Below are positions 45,875-54,986 of a stretch of DNA of 64,000 nt, one piece after another. The position numbers were made by a program, and so were the translations under genes. The stretch comes from Methylorubrum populi (GTDB lineage: Bacteria; Pseudomonadota; Alphaproteobacteria; Rhizobiales; Beijerinckiaceae). Under the pieces are notes generated by a model. It saw only the letters and a list, made by a program, of their open reading frames with translations, had not been told where the DNA came from and did no database searches. Each line of letters opens with the position of its first letter. The stretch's first letter is position 1. The stretch spans positions 150,429-214,428 of the forward strand of contig DYYG01000063.1 in NCBI GenBank assembly GCA_020741775.1, written 5' to 3'.

Positions 45875-46627
45875 TCAGGCCCAATCGTCGTCGCCGCCGT
45901 CGCCGAGATCGCCACCGAAATCGCCGCCCGGATCGCTTCCTCCGAACGAGGCATCCTGGAAGCCGCCATCGCCGCCGCCGAGCGCGGCACCGAGATCCTG
46001 CTCACCGCCGCCGAAATAGTTGTTCTCGACGATGGAATCGCCGCCACCGAGGCCCGCCGCCGCCGCGTTGCCGAGCTGCGAATGGCCACCGGCGAACGCG
46101 TTGGAGAGGGCGCTGCCGAGCAACATGCCGCCGGCCGCACCCGCCGCCATCGGCAGGGCTGTCGCCAGGAAACCACCGCCACGGGCCGGCTGCTGCGGCT
46201 GGCCGCCCCAGGGACCGCCCTGCTGCGGAGGTGCGTAGCCGCCGGGCTGGCCATAGCCCTGCTGCGGGCCGCCATAGCCCTGCTGCGGGCCACCGTAGCC
46301 GCCCTGGCCACCCTGCTGGCCCCAGGGCTGACCGGTAGGGCGCTGCGGTTCGGACCGCTGGCCGCCACCGAAGATGCTCGACAGGAAACCGCCGCCACCG
46401 GAGGGCTGGGACTGCGCCTGCTGGCGGGCCTGCTCGAGCTGCTGGTTGAGGCTCTTGATCGCCTCCTCCTGCACGTAGATCAGCTGGGCCATCGCGTAGG
46501 GCGCGTAGGGCTGGCTGCGCAGCTTCTCGGCGATGAAGCGTTCGGCATCGGCGTCCCGGGGCTGGCCGGACGCCTGTTCGAGGCGCTGGAAGATGCCGTT
46601 GATGATGTCGCGTTCTTCGCTGTTCAT
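45875..46627 (-). CDS. DUF2076-family protein with Gly/Gln-rich repeats
   Basis: 250 residues. N-terminal DUF2076 region (MNSEERDIINGIFQRLEQAS, DADAERFIAEKLRSQPYAPY). The central part has imperfect tandem repeats (GGYGGPQQGYGGPQQGYGQ). A Gly/Ala hydrophobic segment (FLATALPMAAGAAGGMLLG) follows and the C-terminus is very acidic and ends DDDWA. ATG at 46627 preferred. DUF2076 proteins are annotated as periplasmic ligand sensors without proof. Confidence 0.75.
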   Translation of the reverse strand: MNSEERDIINGIFQRLEQASGQPRDADAERFIAEKLRSQPYAPYAMAQLIYVQEEAIKSLNQQLEQARQQAQSQPSGGGGFLSSIFGGGQRSEPQRPTGQPWGQQGGQGGYGGPQQGYGGPQQGYGQPGGYAPPQQGGPWGGQPQQPARGGGFLATALPMAAGAAGGMLLGSALSNAFAGGHSQLGNAAAAGLGGGDSIVENNYFGGGEQDLGAALGGGDGGFQDASFGGSDPGGDFGGDLGDGGDDDWA

Positions 46628-46773
46628 GGAGCCGTCCTCCTGAGGCGCCGACGGCGTCGTCACCGCACGGCGGCTACGAGATGGGGGCCGGTCGAGCTTT
46701 TGTCAGGGGGGCTGCCGTCGATTGTCCGCCTCGGCCGGGTTCCGCCTGGCGTTTCCCTCGGGATGGCGACAAC

Positions 46774-46801
46774 AAAAAAGCCCGGCGCAAGGCCGGGCTT
46801 T
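46774..46801 (-). terminator. Rho-independent terminator of the omp gene
   Basis: On the minus strand GCCCGGC (46792-46798 complement), a 5-base loop, GCCGGGC and then a run of T (A6 at 46774-46779 on the plus strand). It lies 47 bases after the porin stop. Confidence 0.88.
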
Positions 46802-46847
46802 CTCGAAAACCGGCAGCCCGGTGAGGGGCCGCCGGATGTTTCGGATC

Positions 46848-47741
46848 TTAGTACGAGCCGAACTTGTAGTTCAGGCCGGCGCGGACGACGGCGAACTCGG
46901 TCTCGCGCTGACGAGCGAGGTTGCCGCTGGCCAGGACGACGCCCGGGCTGGTCGTGTAGACGAGGTTGCCGGCCGGGGTGGCACCGAAGGCGCCGTTCAG
47001 GCGGTTGCCGCGGTCGAGGTTCACGTAGAGACCTTCGACCTTCAGCGTGACGGCCGAGGACTTGAAGAAGTTCAGGAAGGAATCGGTCGGCAGGGCGTAC
47101 TCGATACCACCGCCAGCGGTCCAGCCGGTGCGGAAGTCGTCGGAGGAGCCGTTCGGCAGGCCGAAGTCGGAGCCGCCGCCGGAGCCGTAGGCGAAGCCGC
47201 CGGTGCCGTACACGAGGGTGCGGTCGAAGGCGTAGCCGAGGCGACCGCGGACGGTGCCGAAGAAGTCGAGGCCCGACAGACCGTTCGGGTTGAAGATCTG
47301 GGTGCCGGCGAGGAAGGCCGAGGAGCCCGGAGCGACAGCGAAGCGGTTCCGGTCACGACCGAAATCGACGTACTGGGCGTCGGCCTCGACACCGATCACG
47401 ACACCGGAGCCCGGGGTGAACTGGTAGTTGTAGCCGATCTGACCACCGCCGACGAAGCCTTCGTCGCTGCGACGGTTGTTGAAGGCGACGACCGCGGTGC
47501 CGCCCGGGGCGACGAGGCCGCTGGCGCCGTTCACGCCGATGACGGTCGGGTTGTTGTTGTTGTCACCCGTGCCGAAGCCGTAACCAGCGTTGAAACCGGC
47601 ATAGAAGCCCGTCCAGGTGAAGACCGGCACCGGCTGGAACACCGGCGGCGGAGCGGCGCGACGCGGAAGGTCGGCGGCGAGCGCCGAACCGGCGAAGGCG
47701 ATGCCGGCAATGGCCGTACCGGCGCGAAGGAAGGATTTCAT
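46848..47741 (-). CDS. Outer-membrane beta-barrel protein, Omp25/Omp31 type
   Basis: 297 residues with a clear signal peptide (MKSFLRAGTAIAGIAFAGSA cleaved at ALAADL). The 8-strand barrel has the family start WTGFYAGFNAGYGFGTGDN and ends in AGLNYKFGSY (aromatic terminus). It resembles Omp25/Omp31 porins of Rhizobiales. The ATG at 47741 follows AGAGGACCAGAG; the GTG just before is less likely. High codon bias suggests strong expression. Confidence 0.92.
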   Translation of the reverse strand: MKSFLRAGTAIAGIAFAGSALAADLPRRAAPPPVFQPVPVFTWTGFYAGFNAGYGFGTGDNNNNPTVIGVNGASGLVAPGGTAVVAFNNRRSDEGFVGGGQIGYNYQFTPGSGVVIGVEADAQYVDFGRDRNRFAVAPGSSAFLAGTQIFNPNGLSGLDFFGTVRGRLGYAFDRTLVYGTGGFAYGSGGGSDFGLPNGSSDDFRTGWTAGGGIEYALPTDSFLNFFKSSAVTLKVEGLYVNLDRGNRLNGAFGATPAGNLVYTTSPGVVLASGNLARQRETEFAVVRAGLNYKFGSY

Positions 47742-48135
47742 CACTCTGGTCCTCTTTGACTGTGCCGGCGCGTCCGTAGAAGCGCAGCGGCACGGTGCCC
47801 CGTATCTAGTTCAGCATCCCGGAAGATGCTGTTGCGGCTTGACCACGCCGACCGTCCAGAAGGCGGCCCCTTTGTGGCAGTGATCTTTGTCTGCCGTCGT
47901 TCCAACCGAGAAACGCCACCGAACGGCCAAGGTTCACGAACAGCCGAGCTTTTTTTGGTGATCGTTCCGGACAGATTGTCGCAGGATGCAACCACTGTGT
48001 TCCGCGACGCACAAGGGATACGCTGAAGCCGGGTGTCGGGGCGAGTGCTACAACGCACAGAAGCCTGGCTTTAGCCTCCTCCCGGGGGAGCGTTGCACTG
48101 ATGCAACAATTTTTGTGAGTTCATGAAGAAGATGT
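47742..48135. promoter_or_regulatory. Leader and regulatory region with a palindrome
   Basis: No gene. GTTGCACTGATGCAAC (48092-48107) is a perfect inverted repeat with 6-base arms around CTGA. A half-site ATGCAAC occurs again near 47987. The region probably holds the porin promoter and a long 5' leader. The palindrome could be an operator; its T-run on the plus strand also allows weak terminator function. Confidence 0.4.
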
Positions 48136-48903
48136 TCAAGGGGTCAGAGCAATTGCCGAGATGAGCCGTCCGTAATCGGCTTCGTTTCGATGGGTCGTCC
48201 GGCGAAAACTGAAGAATCGCTCAGGATCTTTGTATGTGCAAAGGCCGAGGGAAACCGCTTCGCCGACTTTCTCCTGGGCCAGGCGATTCAGGATAAGCGC
48301 TGGCAAATCGAATTGCGCGTGACCCGGTCGGCCCTCACGGAAGAATTCACCTGAACCGGGGATCTCTGCGCGGAAGCGCGCCTCGAAATCCGCGCCGACC
48401 TCGTAGGCGTCCTCGGAAATCGTCGGACCGAGGACGGCGACGATCTTTCCCCGCACCGCACCCAACGCCTCCATTGCCGCCACGGTCGCGCCGATGACGC
48501 CGCCGAGGGCGCCCTTCCACCCGGCATGAGCCGCGCCGACGACGCCGTTCTCGGGATCGGCGAACAGGATTGGGCCGCAATCCGCCGTGGCGATGCCGAG
48601 GGCGAGGCCCGGCACGCGGGTCACCATGGCATCGGCCTTGGGCCGATCCGCGAGAGGGAAGGGCTCTTCCACCGTGACGACCTCGGGCGAATGCACCTGA
48701 TAGAGGCTGACTAGGTTCGAGGCCGGCAATCCGAGCTGGGCGCACATCCGCGCCCGGTTCTCGCTCACACGCTTCGGATCGTCCTGCGAGCCGATGCCGC
48801 CGTTGAGGGACGCATAGAGCCCCTCCGAGACGCCCCCCTGGCGGGTGAAGAAAGCGTGCCGGATCGAGGAATGTGAGCTGAGCTCGGGCGCTTCGATGAA
48901 CAT
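48136..48903 (-). CDS. pgeF: Peptidoglycan editing factor/laccase-domain protein PgeF
   Basis: 255 residues of the YfiH/PgeF (polyphenol oxidase-like, purine nucleoside phosphorylase) family. Seen: RHAFFTRQGGVSEGLYASLN, SLYQVHSPEVVTVEEPF, TADCGPILFA and GAAHAGWKGALGGVI, which carry the Cys and His active-site residues. In E. coli PgeF removes L-Ser mis-incorporated into peptidoglycan stems. It follows the MidA-type gene on the minus strand, as in many alphaproteobacteria. Confidence 0.93.
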   Translation of the reverse strand: MFIEAPELSSHSSIRHAFFTRQGGVSEGLYASLNGGIGSQDDPKRVSENRARMCAQLGLPASNLVSLYQVHSPEVVTVEEPFPLADRPKADAMVTRVPGLALGIATADCGPILFADPENGVVGAAHAGWKGALGGVIGATVAAMEALGAVRGKIVAVLGPTISEDAYEVGADFEARFRAEIPGSGEFFREGRPGHAQFDLPALILNRLAQEKVGEAVSLGLCTYKDPERFFSFRRTTHRNEADYGRLISAIALTP

Positions 48904-48917
48904 CGGGGCGGTGTCCC

Positions 48918-50021
48918 TCAGGTGAGAGGCGCGACGGGAGCGGGAAGCCCGGGCAGGGCCCCCAGGCCGGGATGGCGGACGCTGAGCACCTTGAACAAGG
49001 CGCCCATGCCGCGCGGATCGGGATCGGTCAGCCGGGCGACGGCGGCGTCGATCGCCTCCGCCTGAGTCGGCGTAGCGCGGGCCTTCAACCGCTCGGCACG
49101 CAGGTCGAGGCCGAGGGAGAGCAGGAAGTCGCGCTGCGTCACGGGACCCTGGATGCTGGCCCCTTCCGACATGGCCGCGCGGGCCAGGGCGCCAAAATCG
49201 ACATGCAGGGTCAGATCGGCCTCGCCGGGACGGAGCAGCGGATCGGCGAAGCGATGGCCCGCCACGGCCTGGAGCGTATCGCCCAGGCCGGGACGGTCGG
49301 CGCTGCTGTCATAGCCGTAATCGATGGCGAGCAGGGCGCCGCCCCGAGCGACAAGATGCCGGCTCAGGTCCCGCATCACCGCCAGGGCCTGGCTCGGCAG
49401 GGTCAGCACCGCCCCCACCGGGGCCTCCGCCGCGAGACGGGGATCGGGCTCGGGATCGAGGCCGAAAGCGAGGGCGTCACCTTCCGGCGTAAGGCCGACC
49501 CGGCGCTCGCACCAGCCGCGCACGGTCCGCACGAATTGGCGCGCGGGCAGGGCGTCGAAGAACTCGTTGGCGATGACCAGAAGCGGTTCATCGGGCAGGC
49601 TCGCCACCGTATCGTGGAAGCGCGGCGCGGCCTCGGCCAGCCGCTCTGCCTGAAGCCGGCGCAGCGCCGGGCTCGTCTCGACGAGGTGGAGGTCGAAGGC
49701 GGCGCCCGCCGCGTTCAGGGCCCGCAGGGCGTCGGCCATCAGCGTCCCGCGGCCGGGCCCGAGTTCGACGAGGCAGGGGCGCTGCCCCGTCAGGGCGGGC
49801 AGGATCGCCGCGGCCCAGGCGCCGATCAGCTCGCCGAACATCTGGCTGATCTCCGGCGCGGTCACGAAGTCGCCGGCTGCACCGAAGGGATCCCGCGTGG
49901 CGTAGTAGCCGTGCCGTGGGTGGCCGAGACAGAGCGCCATGTATCGGTCCAGGCCGATGGGACCGGCCTCGCGGATTTCCCGCGCGAGGATCGCGAAGAG
50001 CGGCGTCGCGTCGGAGGCCAC
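48918..50021 (-). CDS. SAM-dependent methyltransferase, MidA/NDUFAF7 family
   Basis: 367 residues. Rossmann methyltransferase with DRYMALCLGHPRHGYYATRD at the start, CLVELGPGRGTLMADALRAL (SAM motif I) and VIANEFFDALPARQFVRT, all features of the NDUFAF7 family. In mitochondria the homologue methylates an Arg of complex I NDUFS2. Its bacterial substrate is not established. It is followed by pgeF after 14 bases and starts 2 bases after lgt, so the lgt-midA-pgeF genes form an operon. Confidence 0.92.
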   Translation of the reverse strand: MASDATPLFAILAREIREAGPIGLDRYMALCLGHPRHGYYATRDPFGAAGDFVTAPEISQMFGELIGAWAAAILPALTGQRPCLVELGPGRGTLMADALRALNAAGAAFDLHLVETSPALRRLQAERLAEAAPRFHDTVASLPDEPLLVIANEFFDALPARQFVRTVRGWCERRVGLTPEGDALAFGLDPEPDPRLAAEAPVGAVLTLPSQALAVMRDLSRHLVARGGALLAIDYGYDSSADRPGLGDTLQAVAGHRFADPLLRPGEADLTLHVDFGALARAAMSEGASIQGPVTQRDFLLSLGLDLRAERLKARATPTQAEAIDAAVARLTDPDPRGMGALFKVLSVRHPGLGALPGLPAPVAPLT

Positions 50022-50023
50022 CG

Positions 50024-50914
50024 TCAGATCTGCCCGGCTTCCGCCTGGATCTCCGGCCCTGTCGCGCGGGGCCGCGTCACGCCGCGGGCGGCGAGGACGA
50101 TGTAGATGATCCCCACCAGCGCCATCGGCACGCAGAGCAGCATGCCCATGGTGATCCCCCCGCCCAGGGCATCGACATTCTGGCCGAACAGGAAGCCGAG
50201 CTGCCGGTCGGGTTCACGGAAGAACTCGCAGAAGGTCCGCGCGAGCGCGTAGCCGAGCACGAAGATGCCGCCGAGCAGGCCCGGCTTGCGGAAGCCAAAG
50301 CGGCGCACGGCCAGGGCCATGACGACGAACAGCAGCGCGCCCTCGGTAGCGGCCTCGAACAACTGGCTCGGATAGCGCGGCACGTCGCCCCCGGTGGGAA
50401 AGACGATGGCGTAGGGGAAGTCCGGAGCCGCCCGGCCCCACAATTCGCCGTTCACGAAATTGGCGATGCGCCCGAAGAACAGGCCGATCGGCACCACCAC
50501 CGCCGCGAGGTCGAGCAGGGTGTAGCCGTTGAGGCGCCGCGACCGGGCGAACAGCAGCATCGCCAGGACCGCCCCGAGGAAGCCGCCATGGAACGACATG
50601 CCGCCGTTGCGGATGGCCAGGATCTCCAGGGGATGATCGAGGTAGAGCGGCAGGTTGTAGAACAGCACATAGCCAATCCGCCCGCCGAGCACGACGCCCA
50701 GGGCCACCCAGACGATCAGGTCGTCGATGTCGGTCAAGGTCGGGCGCTTGACCACACCCCACAGCGAATCCGCCGCCACCAGACGACGGGCGTAGAACCA
50801 GCCGCCGATCAGCCCCGCGATGTAGGACAGGGCGTACCACTTGATCTCGACCGGGCCGAGGGAGACCGCGACCGGATCGATGGCCGGGAAGGGCAGGGCG
50901 AGAAGCGGCGGCAT
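50024..50914 (-). CDS. lgt: Prolipoprotein diacylglyceryl transferase
   Basis: 296 residues, seven membrane helices. It moves diacylglyceryl from phosphatidylglycerol to the lipobox Cys of prolipoproteins. The signature GRIANFVNGELWGR (normally GRxGNFxNxE) is complete; also WYALSYIAGLIGGWFYARRL and FHGGFLGAVLAML. ATG at 50914 (MPPLLALPFPAIDP) is chosen over an upstream in-frame ATG. Essential membrane enzyme. Confidence 0.95.
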   Translation of the reverse strand: MPPLLALPFPAIDPVAVSLGPVEIKWYALSYIAGLIGGWFYARRLVAADSLWGVVKRPTLTDIDDLIVWVALGVVLGGRIGYVLFYNLPLYLDHPLEILAIRNGGMSFHGGFLGAVLAMLLFARSRRLNGYTLLDLAAVVVPIGLFFGRIANFVNGELWGRAAPDFPYAIVFPTGGDVPRYPSQLFEAATEGALLFVVMALAVRRFGFRKPGLLGGIFVLGYALARTFCEFFREPDRQLGFLFGQNVDALGGGITMGMLLCVPMALVGIIYIVLAARGVTRPRATGPEIQAEAGQI

Positions 50915-51051
50915 CGACGGCCCGTATCGGCATGTTCGAAATTCGCGCCGCATTGGACCCGCACGACCCCGGAGGTCAAGGCGGCATCCCCCGTTGCGCA
51001 GGCCCTGCCGACAGGCGCAGTCTCGGCCCCTGCGGATCGACGGGAGGAGCG

Positions 51052-51732
51052 ATGCTCGGCAATGGGGAGATGGTCGCGCGGCTGGTGCTGGCGGGCCTGA
51101 TGGGCAGCGTGATCGGCTTCGAACGGGAGCGGTTGCTCTGGGCGGCGGGCCTGCGCACCCACATGCTGGTCTGCGTCGGCGCCTGTCTCGCCATGTTGGT
51201 CTCGGCCTTCGGCTTCTCCGACGTGCTCGGACACAAGGATGTGGTGCTCGATCCTTCCCGCGTGGCGGCGCAGGTCGTCTCGGGCATCGGCTTCCTGGGG
51301 GCCGGCACGATCCTCCTGCGGGGCGAGGTGGTGAAGGGGCTCACCACGGCGGCGAGCCTCTGGGCCGTGGCGGCGATCGGCCTCGCCGTCGGAGGCGGCC
51401 TCTACGTGGCGGCCATCGCCGCCACCGTGCTCGTCGTCGCCATCCTGGCGGGCGTGAAGCCGATCGAGGAAAGCTGGCGCGACCGGATGCAGAGCCGCGC
51501 GCTCCACCTCACGGTCAAGGCCGGCAGCCTCTCCATCGACACCCTGCAGGAAGTCACCGGCGAGAGAGCCTCGCGGGTGCGCCAGTTCGTCGTGCGCCCA
51601 GGCGATAATGAGGGCCTGGAAGAGGTCACCATCGCCTTCGTTCGATTGCCGCAGGCCAGCATCGATGCCATCGCCGAACGCCTCAAAGGCAATCCGGCGG
51701 TGATCAAGGTCCGGGCCGGCTCCGAGATGTGA
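51052..51732 (+). CDS. MgtC/SapB-family membrane protein
   Basis: 226 residues. Four to five hydrophobic helices with MgtC signatures GLMGSVIGFERERLLWAAGL and VVSGIGFLGAGTILLRG, then a soluble C-terminal part (ALHLTVKAGSLSIDTLQEV) resembling an ACT-like domain. The ATG at 51052 follows GGGAGGAGCG. MgtC proteins act in Mg2+-limited growth or modulate ATP synthase. It is 103 bases before pgm. Confidence 0.87.
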   Translation: MLGNGEMVARLVLAGLMGSVIGFERERLLWAAGLRTHMLVCVGACLAMLVSAFGFSDVLGHKDVVLDPSRVAAQVVSGIGFLGAGTILLRGEVVKGLTTAASLWAVAAIGLAVGGGLYVAAIAATVLVVAILAGVKPIEESWRDRMQSRALHLTVKAGSLSIDTLQEVTGERASRVRQFVVRPGDNEGLEEVTIAFVRLPQASIDAIAERLKGNPAVIKVRAGSEM

Positions 51733-51835
51733 CGGCAGAGCCGGCCTCGGCGGAAATCCGCGCGGCCGCCCTATCCGATCCGGCAAACCGCACTACGACG
51801 TGCCCATCACCATCTTCCACGAGGACGAGCGGACC

Positions 51836-53467
51836 ATGGCCTCGAAGCGGGTTCCCACCAGCCCTTATCCGGACCAGAAGCCCGGCACCTCCGGCCTGCG
51901 CAAGAAGGTGCCGGTCTTCCGGCAGCCCCACTACGTCCAGAACTTCGTGCAGGCGATCATCGATTGCATCCCAGACCACCGGGGCGCCACCCTGGTGATC
52001 GGCGGGGATGGACGCTTCTTCAACAAGGAGGTGGTGCAGATCGCCCTCAAGATCGCCGCAGCCAACGGCTTCGGCCGGGTGCTGGTCGGCCGGGACGGGC
52101 TGCTCTCGACGCCCGCCGCCTCCTGCGTGATCCGCAAGCACGAGGCGGTCGGCGGCATCGTGCTCTCGGCGAGCCACAATCCCGGCGGCCCGCAGGGCGA
52201 TTTCGGCATCAAGTACAACGGCAGCAATGGCGGGCCGGCGCCGGAGAGCGTCACCACGGCGATCTACGAGCGCACCAAGGCCATCGGCGAATACCGCATC
52301 TCCGATGCGCCCGATCTCGATCTCGGCCAGATCGGCACCACCGCCATCGACGGCATGACGGTCGAGGTGATCGACCCGGTGGCCGATTATGCCGCGCTGA
52401 TGCGCGAGTTGTTCGATTTCGACGCCCTCTCCAAACTCTTCGCGTCCGGCTTCCGCATGCGCTTCGATGCGCTCTCGGCGGTGACCGGCCCCTATGCCAA
52501 AGCGATCCTGGAAGGCGCGCTGGGCGCGACTGCCGGCACGGTCGTCAACGGTGAGCCCCAGCCCGATTTCGGCGGCCACCACCCCGATCCGAACCCGGTC
52601 CATGCCCATGAGCTGTACGATCTGATGCTCGGGCCCGACGCACCGGATTTCGGCGCCGCCTCCGATGGTGACGGCGACCGCAACATGATCGTGGCTCCGG
52701 GCCTGTTCGTCACCCCGAGCGACAGCCTCGCGCTTCTCGCCGCCCACGCGCACCGGGCGCCGGGCTATGCCGGCGGGCTTGCGGGCGTCGCCCGCTCGAT
52801 GCCGACGAGCCGGGCGGTCGACCGCGTCGCCGCCGGCCTCGGCATCGAGGCCTTCGAGACGCCCACCGGCTGGAAGTTCTTCGGCAACCTGCTGGATGCC
52901 GGCCGCATCACCCTGTGCGGCGAGGAGAGCGCCGGCACCGGCTCGAACCACGTTCGGGAGAAGGACGGGCTCTGGGCGGTGCTGCTCTGGCTCAACATCC
53001 TGGCGGCGACGGGCAAGCCGGCGCAGGATCTGGTGCGCGAGCATTGGGCGACCTACGGGCGCGACTACTACACCCGCCACGATTACGAGGAGATCGATGC
53101 CGGCGCCGCCAAGCGGCTGATGGATGGCCTGCGGGACAAGATCCCCGCCTTGCCCGGCACCACCATCGGCGGCCTCACCGTCAAGGCGGCGGACGATTTC
53201 CGCTACGTCGATCCCGTCGACGGTTCCGTGACGGAAGCCCAGGGCGTGCGCGTCACCTTCGAGGAGGATGCGCGGATCGTCTACCGCCTCTCCGGCACCG
53301 GCACCGCCGGTGCGACCCTGCGCGTCTATATCGAGCGCTACGAATCCGCGCCGGACCGGCTGGAGCTGCCGGTGGCCGAGGTGCTCGGCCCAGTCGTCGC
53401 GGTGGCGCGGGAATTGGCGGACATCGAATCGCTGACCGGCCGCGCGGAGCCGAGCGTCGTGACCTGA
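51836..53467 (+). CDS. pgm: Alpha-D-phosphoglucomutase
   Basis: 543 residues, the usual length. It interconverts glucose-1-P and glucose-6-P. Phosphoserine Ser113 in LSASHNPGGPQGDFGIKYN, metal loop SDGDGDRNM and the sugar-binding loop GEESAGTGSNHVREKDG are present, as is the phosphate-binding tail (YRLSGTGTAGATLRVYIERY). The ATG at 51836 follows GAGGACGAGCGG and matches the family start; the GTG at 51800 is less likely. Confidence 0.95.
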   Translation: MASKRVPTSPYPDQKPGTSGLRKKVPVFRQPHYVQNFVQAIIDCIPDHRGATLVIGGDGRFFNKEVVQIALKIAAANGFGRVLVGRDGLLSTPAASCVIRKHEAVGGIVLSASHNPGGPQGDFGIKYNGSNGGPAPESVTTAIYERTKAIGEYRISDAPDLDLGQIGTTAIDGMTVEVIDPVADYAALMRELFDFDALSKLFASGFRMRFDALSAVTGPYAKAILEGALGATAGTVVNGEPQPDFGGHHPDPNPVHAHELYDLMLGPDAPDFGAASDGDGDRNMIVAPGLFVTPSDSLALLAAHAHRAPGYAGGLAGVARSMPTSRAVDRVAAGLGIEAFETPTGWKFFGNLLDAGRITLCGEESAGTGSNHVREKDGLWAVLLWLNILAATGKPAQDLVREHWATYGRDYYTRHDYEEIDAGAAKRLMDGLRDKIPALPGTTIGGLTVKAADDFRYVDPVDGSVTEAQGVRVTFEEDARIVYRLSGTGTAGATLRVYIERYESAPDRLELPVAEVLGPVVAVARELADIESLTGRAEPSVVT

Positions 53468-53480
53468 GGGGAGGGCGGTT

Positions 53481-53559
53481 CGGGCGAGGCGTTGATGTCT
53501 CGCCCGAAAACTCTTCGGCGGGCGCGGCGACCCGGGCGAGACGTTTTCCGCCTCGCCCG
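53481..53559. terminator. Twin hairpins between convergent pgm and scoB
   Basis: CGGGCGAG...CTCGCCCG occurs twice, at 53481-53506 (loop 10) and at 53533-53559 (loop 11), in a 79-base span between convergent stops. Each stem is 8 perfect base pairs. The first has TTTT on its minus-strand 3' side. They look like a duplicated bidirectional terminator. Confidence 0.7.
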
Positions 53560-53567
53560 CGGGCACC

Positions 53568-54227
53568 TCAGGTCAGCGCGACGGTGAACTGGCCCTCGGT
53601 CTTGCTGCGGATCTCGTCCTCGGTGACGCCGTCGGCGAGTTCGATCAGCGTCATGCCGCCATCACCCTTCTTGTCGATGGTGAAGACGCCGAGATCGGTG
53701 ATGACCATGTCGACCACCTGCGTGCCGGTGAGCGGCAGGTCACAGGCCTTCAGCAGCTTCGGGCTCTCGGAGCCGTCCTTGCCCTTGGCGACGTGCTCCA
53801 TCACCACCACGACCTTTTTCACGCCGGCCACGAGGTCCATCGCCCCGCCCATCCCCTTCACCATCTTGCCGGGGATCATCCAGTTGGCGAGGTCGCCGTT
53901 CTGCGCCACCTGCATCGCGCCGAGGATCGACAGGTCGATATGCCCGCCGCGGATCATTCCGAAGGAATCCGCCGAGGTAAAATAGCTCGTGGTCGGCAGG
54001 GCCGTGATGGTCTGCTTGCCGGCATTGATGAGATCGGGATCCTCCTCGCCCTCATAGGGGAAGGGGCCCATGCCGAGCATGCCGTTCTCGGATTGAAGCT
54101 GCACCGACATCCCATCGGGGATGTAGTTCGACACCAGCGTCGGGATGCCGATGCCGAGATTCACGTAGAAGCCGTCCTGCAGTTCCTTGGCAGCGCGCTC
54201 CGCCATCTGCTCGCGGGTCCAGGCCAT
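53568..54227 (-). CDS. scoB: 3-oxoacid CoA-transferase subunit B
   Basis: 219 residues, beta subunit of succinyl-CoA:3-ketoacid (or acetoacetyl) CoA transferase. LQSENGMLGMGPFP carries the catalytic Glu. Family start AWTREQMAERAAKELQDGFY and GIGIPTLVSNYIPDGM are present. It follows scoA by 21 bases. The pair moves CoA between succinyl-CoA and acetoacetate or a similar acid. Confidence 0.94.
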   Translation of the reverse strand: MAWTREQMAERAAKELQDGFYVNLGIGIPTLVSNYIPDGMSVQLQSENGMLGMGPFPYEGEEDPDLINAGKQTITALPTTSYFTSADSFGMIRGGHIDLSILGAMQVAQNGDLANWMIPGKMVKGMGGAMDLVAGVKKVVVVMEHVAKGKDGSESPKLLKACDLPLTGTQVVDMVITDLGVFTIDKKGDGGMTLIELADGVTEDEIRSKTEGQFTVALT

Positions 54228-54248
54228 TGTTCGCTCTCCCTCGCCTGA

Positions 54249-54986
54249 TCAGATCTGGCCGCCGCCGGCGGCCGCCGCGTCCGGAGCCTTGCGCGTGCGC
54301 ACGGTGCGCTGCTCGATCCGCTTCTCGCGGTTCGGCACGTGGATGATGCGGCCGATGAAGATGCCCGGCGTGTGGATGTGGTCGGGATCGATCTCGCCCG
54401 GCTGCACCAGATGCTCGACCTGCGCGACCGTGACCTCGGCGGCGGTGGCCATCATCGGATTGAAGTTGCGCGCCGTCTTCCGGTAGACGAGGTTGCCTTC
54501 GGTATCGCCCTTCCAGGCATGGACGATGGCGAGGTCGGCGACCAGCCCACGCTCCATCACGTAGCTCTCGCCGTCGAACTCGCGCACCTCCTTGCCCTCT
54601 GCCACCAGGGTGCCGACACCGGTCTTGGTGAAGAAAGCGGGGATGCCCGCCCCGCCGGCACGGATGCGCTCGGCCAGGGTTCCCTGCGGGTTGAACTCGA
54701 TCTCCAGCTCGCCGCCGAGATACTGGCGGGCGAATTCCTTGTTCTCACCGACATAGGACGAGATCATCTTCCGGATCTGACGGGTCTCGAGCAGCTTGCC
54801 GAGCCCCACACCGTCGATGCCCGCATTATTGGAGATGACGGTCAGGTCCTTCACCCCCGAGGCCTGGATGGCGCCGATCAATTCGTCCGGGATGCCGCAC
54901 AGGCCGAAGCCGCCGGCCATGATGGTCATGCCGTCGCGGAGGAGGCCGGCCAGCGCGGCCTGCGGATCCGGATAGACCTTCTTCAT
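54249..54986 (-). CDS. scoA: 3-oxoacid CoA-transferase subunit A
   Basis: 245 residues, alpha subunit. MKKVYPDPQAALAGLLRDG, CoA-binding GGFGLCGIPDELIGAIQASG and the FTKTGVGTLVAEGKEV segment are typical. ATG at 54986 follows GGGAGGAACGG; 22 further codons upstream are open but not coding in style. A heterodimer or heterotetramer with scoB is expected. Confidence 0.94.
   Translation of the reverse strand: MKKVYPDPQAALAGLLRDGMTIMAGGFGLCGIPDELIGAIQASGVKDLTVISNNAGIDGVGLGKLLETRQIRKMISSYVGENKEFARQYLGGELEIEFNPQGTLAERIRAGGAGIPAFFTKTGVGTLVAEGKEVREFDGESYVMERGLVADLAIVHAWKGDTEGNLVYRKTARNFNPMMATAAEVTVAQVEHLVQPGEIDPDHIHTPGIFIGRIIHVPNREKRIEQRTVRTRKAPDAAAAGGGQI

Noticed and set aside
45875..46627. Gly/Gln-rich tandem repeats as a possible CRISPR or mobile element
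   Set aside because: The repeats are in-frame codons of a DUF2076 protein (YGGPQQG units), not equal-spaced nucleotide repeats with unique spacers.
51704..53566. 620-codon minus-strand frame across pgm
   Set aside because: Antisense of a complete phosphoglucomutase.
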